Assembly (NCBI GenBank): GCA_937996675.1
Contig: CALKUN010000145.1
Coordinates: 1-13,295, forward strand
From: an uncultured Candidatus Saccharibacteria bacterium
GTDB lineage: Bacteria; Patescibacteriota; Saccharimonadia; CAILAD01; GCA-016700035
Length of the DNA stretch: 13,295 bases
Direction of reading: 5' to 3'
Position numbers and translations under genes: made by a program. The notes below the pieces were generated by a model. That model was not told the origin of the DNA and searched no databases. It was given only the letters and a program-made list of their open reading frames with translations. Below, one piece after another: positions 1-4,290 of this stretch (its first letter is position 1; the number at the start of each line of letters is the position of its first letter).

Positions 1-2
1 TC

Positions 3-377
3 GAGCACGTCATAAGCTGCGGCAAGGATTTGGGCGTCCGCTGCATCGTGTCGCCAGGCAGTCAGTTTATGCCGCGCCTGAGCCTGCCGGCGGTGGTTGA
101 GCTGAGCCGGGATGAGGTCATCGTGCTGAGCGCCCACAAACAGCTCAAGGGCGGGCACTACCGGGATGCGGCTTATGCTCGGGCTGCTGAGGGTGTGCAT
201 TACGGTCCCGGCCCTCGCCCACCGAAGGCTTTCAGTGATAAGACGGTTGCGCAGGTAATTGAGGCGCTCGCTGCGCGCAGCCTGCTCAAAGTCGCCAAGA
301 ACGGCGCGAGTCAGATCACTGTCGAGGGTAAGAACGCGCTAGAAGCTCTGCCGGCTGATAGGAAGGTGAGCCTGTGA
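3..377 (+). CDS. Hypothetical protein, 5' end outside window, winged-helix-like C-terminus
   Basis: I do not recognise this gene. The frame is open to the left edge, so the true start may lie upstream; internal candidates are TTG at 30 and ATG at 69, neither with a clear ribosome site. The second half (ending in K-T-V-A-Q-V-I-E-A-L, then a short turn, then Q-I-T-V-E-G-K-N-A-L) has the helix-turn-strand rhythm of small winged-helix modules that end in 'L-T-x-x-G'. This is a resemblance only. Its stop overlaps the GTG start of the next gene (GTGA at 374-377), so the two are probably translationally coupled. It is the first visible member of a four-gene overlapping set running to 1280. Confidence 0.6.
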   Translation, partial: EHVISCGKDLGVRCIVSPGSQFMPRLSLPAVVELSRDEVIVLSAHKQLKGGHYRDAAYARAAEGVHYGPGPRPPKAFSDKTVAQVIEALAARSLLKVAKNGASQITVEGKNALEALPADRKVSL

Positions 378-568
378 ACTCTAAATTTTACCGGCTCGCT
401 AAGACACACTACCAATTAGGCTGGCGACTAAGGCGTACATCTGGGGCCACTGCAGAGCAATGTGAGCGCTTTTGGAAGCTGAGCGATCGATGGTTGACGC
501 TCGCGGGTTTGCAGACAGCCGCATTCTGGCGCGTGAAGGATGCTAAAGATACGGCGGTGCAATCATGA
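374..568 (+). CDS. Small hypothetical protein (64 aa)
   Basis: Unrecognised small basic protein, rich in Arg, Lys and Trp, predicted mainly helical, with no cysteines apart from one near the middle and no membrane segment. It starts at GTG 374 inside the upstream stop and ends at 568, where ATGA overlaps the next ATG at 565. This double 4-bp overlap is the best evidence that it is a real gene, because codon content alone is weak in such a short frame. An opposite-strand frame over the same bases has no comparable start context. Confidence 0.6.
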   Translation: MNSKFYRLAKTHYQLGWRLRRTSGATAEQCERFWKLSDRWLTLAGLQTAAFWRVKDAKDTAVQS

Positions 569-1092
569 CCCCAGAGTGCACGGTTGCTTGGCGTAACTAC
601 GAGTGCAAGGTTAACGTCACCGGCTATGAACGCCGTACCCAGGATGCTTTTGTGGCGGGCTGGTCGGCGCATGAGGGAAGCGTGGCTAGTCCCGCGGTGG
701 GCCATGTTTGCGAGGGCTCACCGACTGGACGCAAACCAGGGCTGTGTTGGATCTGCGGTCAAGCTTTGCCTCACGACTGCATAGGGAGCGCTCATGATAT
801 ACCGGTGCTCACTGAACCGTGGTCAGGGCGCAAGTGGCCGATCGGTACACCTAGCCAGGTTATGTACACAGGACTAACCTGGGGCACGCGGCTAGCCGCA
901 GCACGGGAGCACGCTAGCCTCACCCTTGACGCGCTCGCCCGCCGGCTTGACCCCCCGCGCACCCGCAAGGACATCTCAGCCATGGAGCACGGTCGACGCG
1001 GCCTCTCGGTGGAGCTCTGCGCGCAGCTTGCCGATGCTCTGGACTGCGATCGACTTTGGTTGGCTGGGTGGACGCTGGAGGGTGCACCGTGA
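565..1092 (+). CDS. Cys/His-containing protein with C-terminal XRE/Cro-type helix-turn-helix
   Basis: A 175-aa protein in three parts. Residues about 1-38 carry a 'DAFVAGW' segment of a kind often seen in small phage proteins. Residues 48-72 hold H48, C49, C61, C64, H70 and C72, with C61-x-x-C64 looking like half of a zinc site. Residues about 103-170 read as a Cro/C1-type helix-turn-helix: a 'WGTRLAAAREHASLTLDALARRL' style helix pair, then 'ISAMEHGRRGLS', then 'LAALADALD'-like spacing ending near W165. A DNA-binding regulator is therefore likely. It sits just upstream of three promoters sharing one operator-like dyad, so it is a candidate for their repressor; that link is inference. It overlaps both neighbours by 4 bp. 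One copy of the interspersed 15-bp repeat encodes its residues 44-48. Confidence 0.75.
   Translation: MTPECTVAWRNYECKVNVTGYERRTQDAFVAGWSAHEGSVASPAVGHVCEGSPTGRKPGLCWICGQALPHDCIGSAHDIPVLTEPWSGRKWPIGTPSQVMYTGLTWGTRLAAAREHASLTLDALARRLDPPRTRKDISAMEHGRRGLSVELCAQLADALDCDRLWLAGWTLEGAP
694..708 (+). repeat. Interspersed repeat family 1, copy 1
   Basis: GCGGTGGGCCATGTT, exact to the family consensus, inside the helix-turn-helix gene, where it encodes A-V-G-H-V. Confidence 0.85.
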
Positions 1093-1280
1093 AGGATGAG
1101 AAGTGGAAGTCCGCCAGCCCCAGACAAATGAAACGCATCACGCAGTTAGTCAGGCTATGCGGAGTGGGTGTCAACTTCCAGGGTGTACTCACTGGCCACA
1201 AAGCGACGCAACTAATCAACTGGATGGTCGTACAACTCAAACTAGGCCGCGGTAAACGACTGCCACCGATCGACGCCTAG
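1089..1280 (+). CDS. Small hypothetical protein (63 aa), 'T-x-x-Q / LI' helical type
   Basis: The start is taken as GTG 1089 because it forms a GTGA overlap with the upstream stop, matching the pattern of the whole operon; an earlier in-frame ATG at 1056 would lie deep inside the preceding gene. The protein has a short basic N-terminus, then 'SPRQMKRITQLVRLCGVG' and 'LTGHKATQLINWM'. This resembles small phage and actinobacterial proteins in which a helix beginning T/S-x-x-Q is followed by an 'LT-x-x-x-A-S/T-x-L-I' helix (DUF3072-like spacing). I would not assign a function. It closes the first operon; a new promoter begins 23 bp later. Confidence 0.6.
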   Translation: MKDEKWKSASPRQMKRITQLVRLCGVGVNFQGVLTGHKATQLINWMVVQLKLGRGKRLPPIDA

Positions 1281-1302
1281 TCAGCGACGGGCGAAAGATT
1301 CT

Positions 1303-1343
1303 TGTCTCTTTTTAGTAGACATCGGCCAAGGCTCTGCTAGAGT
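1303..1343 (+). promoter_or_regulatory. Promoter with operator-like dyad, unit 1
   Basis: The dyad TGTCT-N9-AGACA spans 1303-1321, and its right arm forms the -35 box TAGACA (1316-1321). After a 16-bp spacer comes an extended -10, TGC-TAGAGT (box 1338-1343). A Shine-Dalgarno AGGAG lies at 1351-1355, 8 nt before the ATG at 1364. The same dyad recurs at 2022 and 2512. Confidence 0.75.
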
Positions 1344-1363
1344 TATTTCTAGGAGCAAAGACG

Positions 1364-1636
1364 ATGACCAACAACGAGAAAGCAGTCACCCGAGCAATCA
1401 AAGTCATTGAATCTGGCAAGGTACTCACCGTGAGCGCGCCACGCGGATACTACACCGCTGGAAGCTATACCCCAGCTGTCGGTGCCAAAGGCTTTGCAGT
1501 TTACGGCTACGCTACAGGGACAATCCCTGCTCGTGAGTTCACCGGATTCAGCGCTAGCGGACATGCAGCTTGGGCGCTGGTCAATAGCTGCGGCTCTACC
1601 CGAGTCCGAGAAGCCTGCATCAAGGCAGAACGCTAA
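1364..1636 (+). CDS. Small hypothetical protein (90 aa)
   Basis: No family recognised. It starts at ATG 1364 behind a strong AGGAG and a well-formed promoter. The N-terminal third ('KAVTRAIKVIESGKVLTVSAPRGYY') looks like a helix followed by a beta strand; the middle is rich in Gly, Tyr and Ala; the end has a helix containing two cysteines about 10 residues apart. No signal peptide or membrane helix is seen. Its TAA stop overlaps an ATG (TAATG at 1634-1638) that begins a short frame leading into the next gene, so the two may have been coupled. Confidence 0.7.
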   Translation: MTNNEKAVTRAIKVIESGKVLTVSAPRGYYTAGSYTPAVGAKGFAVYGYATGTIPAREFTGFSASGHAAWALVNSCGSTRVREACIKAER

Positions 1637-1669
1637 TGCTCACCCAATTCAAAGCCTACTCCCCCACTG

Positions 1670-1852
1670 ATGGCTGTGCGCCGCGACGCTACCTCCGACG
1701 AGATCGCGGCCTACACCGCAGCCAACAAGCTTCGAGCTGAGCGTTGCCCTGTGCGCCGGGCCTCGTGTTTCGACGAGCGTGTGAAAGTAGGCGATGTCAG
1801 TATCGACATTTACACAGGGCCTGGCATCTGGTTTGGCGGCGCTGGGTTCTAA
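1670..1852 (+). CDS. Small hypothetical protein (60 aa), possibly a frameshifted 71-aa gene
   Basis: Codon use matches neighbouring genes and the protein looks ordered: an N-terminal helix ('SDEIAAYTAANKLRAERC') followed by strands ('KVGDVSIDIYTGPGIWFGG'). ATG 1670 has no ribosome site. A better-placed start is ATG 1636, which overlaps the previous stop, but that frame is one base out and stops after 34 codons. Removing one C from the CCCCC run at 1661-1665 would join the two frames into a single 71-aa protein. This could be a real frameshift, a recent mutation or a sequencing indel. Function unknown. Confidence 0.5.
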   Translation: MAVRRDATSDEIAAYTAANKLRAERCPVRRASCFDERVKVGDVSIDIYTGPGIWFGGAGF

Positions 1853-1861
1853 CCGGGGCCT

Positions 1862-1876
1862 AACATGGCCCACCCA
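1862..1876 (-). repeat. Interspersed repeat family 1, copy 2
   Basis: Reverse complement TGGGTGGGCCATGTT; the 11-bp core GGTGGGCCATG is exact. It lies in the 232-bp gap between genes (1853-2084), which otherwise holds a TGCAAAGCG copy and promoter 2. Confidence 0.8.
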
Positions 1877-1999
1877 GGGAGCAGACGTGTGAAAGACAGC
1901 TGGAGCTCACGCTGTGGTCCTAGATCTGGTCGAGAGGGAAGGTCCGACCGTCCACTTGGTCATGGAGATCAGGATCTGCGCGCAACCGGGCTAACTGAC

Positions 2000-2008
2000 T
2001 GCAAAGCG
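2000..2008 (+). repeat. Interspersed repeat family 2 (TGCAAAGCG), copy 1
   Basis: Exact 9-mer in the intergenic gap, 14 bp before the operator of promoter 2. Confidence 0.6.
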
Positions 2009-2021
2009 ATCTGCATGCTCG

Positions 2022-2062
2022 TGTCTCTTTTTTCTAGACAAGCCCGCCGATCCTGCTAAGCT
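2022..2062 (+). promoter_or_regulatory. Promoter with operator-like dyad, unit 2
   Basis: Dyad TGTCT-N9-AGACA at 2022-2040, -35 TAGACA at 2035-2040, 16-bp spacer, extended -10 TGC-TAAGCT with the box at 2057-2062. AGGAGG at 2070-2075 lies 9 nt before the ATG at 2085. About 60 bp align closely with unit 1, including the 'TCTTAGGAG' leader. Confidence 0.75.
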
Positions 2063-2084
2063 CTTTCTTAGGAGGCACTCACCG

Positions 2085-2504
2085 ATGGCTTACATGAACC
2101 AGGAAAAGAAGGCGAAGATCGCGGCGGCGCTCAAGACAGTCATGCCCAAGGGCTGGAAGTACAGCCTGGGCGTCAATAACCACTCGACGATCGTACTCAC
2201 CATCGCCAGCGCTCCGGTGGACCTTATCGCCGAGGCTCAAAAGGTGATCAAGTCACGATTGCTAGACTGGCAGATCGCCCAAGGCTACGCTGACAAAGCT
2301 AAGCCGACCGAGATGAGCGTGAATCACTACCACCTCGACGGAGCCTTCACGGGCGAGCTCCTGGCTACCTTCGAGAAGATCGTCGCTGCACTCAACCTCG
2401 ACAACCACGATCGGTCAGACCCGCAAACTGACCACTTCGACGTGGGCCACTACGTTAGCGTGCATCTCGGTCGGTGGAATAAGCCATTTGTTGTGACGGC
2501 TTAA
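2085..2504 (+). CDS. LPD29-like domain protein (139 aa)
   Basis: The 'N-Q-E-K-K-A-K-I-A-A-A-L-K' opening, the central 'NHSTIVLTI-x-SAPVDLI' strand pair, the 'NHYHLDGAFTG' helix start and the closing 'FDVGHYVSVHLGRWNKPFVV' match my memory of a single-domain family found in phages and conjugative elements (large polyvalent protein-associated domain 29). Proteins of this family usually have 110-150 aa, so this one is full length. Its role is not established; the domain also occurs within giant DarB-like polyvalent proteins, which fits the DarB-like genes at the right of the window. Start ATG 2085 is supported by AGGAGG and a clear promoter. The family name is from memory and should be treated as probable. 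Confidence 0.65.
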   Translation: MAYMNQEKKAKIAAALKTVMPKGWKYSLGVNNHSTIVLTIASAPVDLIAEAQKVIKSRLLDWQIAQGYADKAKPTEMSVNHYHLDGAFTGELLATFEKIVAALNLDNHDRSDPQTDHFDVGHYVSVHLGRWNKPFVVTA

Positions 2505-2511
2505 CGATCGC

Positions 2512-2553
2512 TGTCTCTTTTTCCTAGACAAGCTCCCTTATTCGCGCTATAGT
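2512..2553 (+). promoter_or_regulatory. Promoter with operator-like dyad, unit 3, leaderless
   Basis: Dyad TGTCT-N9-AGACA at 2512-2530, -35 TAGACA at 2525-2530, 17-bp spacer, -10 TATAGT at 2548-2553. Only 6 nt separate the -10 from the ATG at 2560, so the transcript should begin at or next to the start codon, and no Shine-Dalgarno is present. Confidence 0.75.
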
Positions 2554-2559
2554 TTTTTC

Positions 2560-2907
2560 ATGACTAAGCAAGCACGAGCGAAAGCAGGCGGCGAGATCGG
2601 TGCCAACGGTGAGCATTACGAGGGCGGCAAGTTCATCGCTACCCTCAACAATCCCAAGTCTCGCAAGGCGGCCTACCAGGCAACCAAGCGCCAAGAGATT
2701 GAGCACACCGTGTGGGCGACTCCGCCGGTTGCCGGTCAGCGTCCGATCTTCGGTCAACTCGCCGGCACCTTCAAGCTCGACCACGCGGCCAATAAGTTCA
2801 TCGCCAATAGCCTCAATGAGCAGACGATCGCATGGCTCGGTACTGCCCGGTATGCAGCACTGCTCGCTTACGTCGAGCGCTACAATGCTGGCGAGCGTTG
2901 GTTCTAA
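2560..2907 (+). CDS. Phage/polyvalent-type protein with 'GGEIGANGEHYEGGKF' motif (115 aa)
   Basis: The N-terminal 'GGE-x-G-x-NGE-x-Y-x-GGKFIA' motif (residues about 10-26) is a recurrent signature of small proteins in phages and integrative elements and of segments within polyvalent proteins; no biochemical role is known to me. The rest is helical, with 'HAANKFIANSLNEQTIAWLGTARYAALLAYVERYNAGERW' giving two likely amphipathic helices. There is no signal peptide, membrane helix or cysteine. It is predicted leaderless, unlike the two preceding units that share its operator, so its translation should be less dependent on anti-Shine-Dalgarno pairing. Confidence 0.7.
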   Translation: MTKQARAKAGGEIGANGEHYEGGKFIATLNNPKSRKAAYQATKRQEIEHTVWATPPVAGQRPIFGQLAGTFKLDHAANKFIANSLNEQTIAWLGTARYAALLAYVERYNAGERWF

Positions 2908-2920
2908 GTCGTCACAGCCC

Positions 2921-2949
2921 AGCGGTGGGCCATGTGTGGGTTCACCGCT
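2921..2949 (+). terminator. Possible weak hairpin terminator built on a family-1 repeat
   Basis: AGCGGTG (2921-2927) pairs perfectly with CACCGCT (2943-2949) around a 15-nt loop. No long T-run follows, so it may only be a stable hairpin between the two genes. Confidence 0.3.
2922..2936 (+). repeat. Interspersed repeat family 1, copy 3
   Basis: GCGGTGGGCCATGTG, intergenic. CAGCGGTGGGCCATGTGTGG (2920-2939) matches copy 6 at 19 of 20 positions. Confidence 0.85.
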
Positions 2950-2971
2950 TTACTCACTACTTGGAGGATAA

Positions 2972-3229
2972 ATGCACACTTATATACGACTAGAATCGCA
3001 GGCCGGTGCGCGCATTGAGAACGCAATTGCGGAGGCGAGGGATCATGCTCGACGCCTCGGCATTGAAGTCAAGCTCTGTTTTAATGAGGCTTGGGTGAAC
3101 ATAAAGCATACCGAAAGCCGAACGATCACAGAGATACTGGACGAGTACAACCAGCTGGCAGCTGAGATGGCTGCCGCAACACCGCGGAGGCGTCAAAATC
3201 GTAAACGTCGAGCGCGAAGATGTTCATAG
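2972..3229 (+). CDS. Small hypothetical protein with very basic tail (85 aa)
   Basis: ATG 2972 follows TTGGAGGATAA, a strong Shine-Dalgarno, which makes the start secure. Residues about 1-70 alternate helix and strand ('GARIENAIAEARDHARRLGIEVKL' then 'EAWVNIKH', then a helix with 'EILDEYNQLAAEM'), a small alpha/beta or bacteriocin-immunity-like size with no recognised family. The last 15 residues are almost all Arg and Lys, suggesting nucleic-acid contact or simply read-through into decayed DNA. The frame downstream of its stop carries remnants of another gene, so the true C-terminus may have been altered by the same decay. Confidence 0.6.
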   Translation: MHTYIRLESQAGARIENAIAEARDHARRLGIEVKLCFNEAWVNIKHTESRTITEILDEYNQLAAEMAAATPRRRQNRKRRARRCS

Positions 3230-3623
3230 ACAACGGCTCTGGCCACCTGTTCGCAATCGGCAGCACCCTACAAGCCCACGCACCTAAAGCACCCCTTCCA
3301 CCTACGGCAACTACAGTTGGCTCTGTCACCATGCTCGCGAGCTCGCCCGGCAGTATAAGCAGAGGTTCGCCCGAAAGCACGCCAGCGCTACCGTCGCTCA
3401 GTGGGCGATGCTGCACACACCGATCGGTGCTGGTCCGATGCTGCTAGCGCCGCTCACACCCTTCGCACAAGTGATGCCCGACCGCTTCCGCTGCCCCGAT
3501 CCCGTCCAGGCTTATCGCGCCTACTATGCAACCGAGAAGCTCACCCTGCGCAATAAGCCGATGACCTGGACGGGCGGAGACAGGATGCGGCCTAGCTACC
3601 CTTGCTGTAGACGCTCCCCATAA
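3230..3623 (+). pseudogene. Decayed phage-type conserved gene (fragments in two frames)
   Basis: Two frames hold consecutive pieces of a family I recall from many phage genomes, which carries 'HPC-x-x-W-x-R-x-S-x-x-N-Y-x-W-L', then 'E-Y-x-x-R-Y-x-K-x-H', 'T-P-x-x-x-A-M-P' and 'A-Y-R-x-Y-Y-x-x-x-K'. The first piece (3230-3301) ends with PYKPTHLKHPFH. The second, one base out, runs from about 3300 to 3623 with NYSWL, QYKQRFARKH, LTPFAQVMPDRF and AYRAYYATEK. A TAA at 3285 and the lack of a usable start in the second frame mean no intact protein can be made; the N-terminal third and a few residues at the junction are missing. The function of the family is not known to me. The family-level match is from memory. 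Confidence 0.6.
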
Positions 3624-3636
3624 CATGGCCCACCGC
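3622..3636 (-). repeat. Interspersed repeat family 1, copy 4
   Basis: Exact GCGGTGGGCCATGTT on the minus strand. The extended CGGTGGGCCATGTTATGGGG (3616-3635) is identical over 20 bp to copy 5 at 7183-7202. Confidence 0.9.
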
Positions 3637-3644
3637 TGAGCGCC

Positions 3645-3661
3645 GTCGAGACACTGCCAAG
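3645..3661 (+). repeat. 17-bp word shared with the VapE gene
   Basis: GTCGAGACACTGCCAAG occurs here and, identical and in the same orientation, at 4852-4868 within the helicase coding sequence. Confidence 0.7.
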
Positions 3662-3730
3662 TGCTTTGCATCTAATAACGTCTAAGCTCACAAGTCGGAC
3701 CCTTATACAACTACTTGTAAGACTCCTTTC

Positions 3731-3788
3731 TGATCCATTTTGATACACCCTACAGAGTCCTCGCTCCGGATTGATCCATTTTGATACA
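3731..3788 (+). repeat. Direct repeat pair TGATCCATTTTGATACA, 41-bp period
   Basis: Two exact 17-bp copies at 3731-3747 and 3772-3788. Each is followed by a related TACAG(G)AGTCCT block, so the repeat unit is longer than the exact core. They could be long iterons or paired operator sites. Confidence 0.75.
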
Positions 3789-3809
3789 GTACAGGAGTCC
3801 TACCTGTAC
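3789..3809. repeat. Inverted repeat GTACAGG / CCTGTAC
   Basis: Perfect 7-bp arms (3789-3795 and 3803-3809) around a 7-bp centre, directly after the second 17-bp direct repeat. Confidence 0.6.
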
Positions 3810-3918
3810 GACTAAGCCCACCTTGCACACAGCACACACCTCGCCTCAATTATGCTACTCTAGTCACCCCTAACTCACACCACCGCACTCTTAGCCCACC
3901 ATACCCTACACGCCCAGA

Positions 3919-3927
3919 TGCAAAGCG
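3919..3927 (+). repeat. Interspersed repeat family 2, copy 2
   Basis: Exact TGCAAAGCG within GATGCAAAGCGTTTG in the origin region. A one-mismatch relative (TGCTTTGCA, minus strand) lies at 3662-3670. Confidence 0.6.
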
Positions 3928-3976
3928 TTTGGCCTCCGAGGCACTGGCACGACAATTGCACTAGTGTACAGTAGGG

Positions 3977-3992
3977 CTCCCTATGCAGGGAG
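3977..3992. other. Short hairpin CTCCCT-ATGC-AGGGAG
   Basis: Perfect 6-bp stem with a 4-nt loop just before the iteron segment. No T-run follows, so it does not look like an intrinsic terminator. Confidence 0.4.
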
Positions 3993-4025
3993 TACGAAGA
4001 AACCAGATGTAAGGCAATGTAGAGC

Positions 4026-4230
4026 GCTACACTTACCTTTTACGTGTAGCAGGTAGGTGTAACAGAAAAATTGAATAATATCAGATATGTTACACTTGTT
4101 ACACTTGTTACACATAGACATAAACTTTATATAGGGGGATAGGTGAAGTATAGGAAAAGGGTGTATCTTGTGTAGCACGTGTAACAAGCCCGTAATCATT
4201 GAGCTTTTTTGTTACACGTGCTAGTTACAG
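4026..4230. repeat. Iteron cluster GTGTAAC / GTTACAC
   Basis: Six exact heptamers: GTGTAAC at 4057 and 4179, and GTTACAC at 4089, 4098, 4107 and 4211. The three at 4089-4113 are tandem with a 9-bp period. One-mismatch relatives are GCTACAC at 4026, GTGTAGC at 4044 and 4170, and GTTACAG at 4224. GCTACAC (4026-4032) and GTGTAGC (4044-4050) also form a dyad. The surrounding DNA is the most AT-rich of the window, as expected for a duplex-unwinding element. Confidence 0.75.
4173..4223. repeat. 15-bp perfect inverted repeat around iterons
   Basis: TAGCACGTGTAACAA (4173-4187) and its exact complement TTGTTACACGTGCTA (4209-4223) flank a 21-bp spacer ending in a T-run. Each arm contains one iteron. 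It could form a cruciform, bind a dimeric initiator, or end leftward transcription from the helicase gene. Confidence 0.75.
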
Positions 4231-4290
4231 CAAAAGGTATGTGTATCAGATACTCTGTGGTATATAGGGGCTGGCGGCTCAGTCGGTAGG

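Larger units (their letters stand above)
3624..4290. other. Gene-free AT-rich region, candidate replication origin
   Basis: No convincing gene is present. From left to right it holds a 17-mer also found inside the VapE gene (3645-3661), a 41-bp direct repeat pair (3731-3788), a 7-bp inverted repeat (3789-3809), a TGCAAAGCG copy (3919), a short hairpin (3977-3992), and an AT-rich segment (about 4026-4230) packed with GTGTAAC/GTTACAC iterons and a 15-bp inverted repeat. Iterons plus AT-rich DNA next to a replicative helicase gene is the usual layout of plasmid and phage origins. No DnaA box was seen with confidence. Confidence 0.6.

Noticed and set aside
1865..2059. 64-codon plus-strand frame
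   Set aside because: Its ATG is part of a family-1 repeat, and the frame runs through promoter 2; composition is unlike neighbouring genes.
3220..3447. 75-codon plus-strand frame starting at ATG 3220
   Set aside because: It is out of frame with both conserved fragments of the decayed gene and has low-complexity Ser/Pro/Thr content and no ribosome site.
3981..4199. 72-codon minus-strand frame in the iteron region
   Set aside because: Composed of repeated Cys-Asn-Lys codons that simply read through iterons; no ribosome site and no protein-like pattern.
3624..4290. CRISPR array in the repeat-rich region
   Set aside because: Repeats are 7-17 bp, irregularly spaced and partly inverted, with no constant repeat/spacer unit or cas gene.
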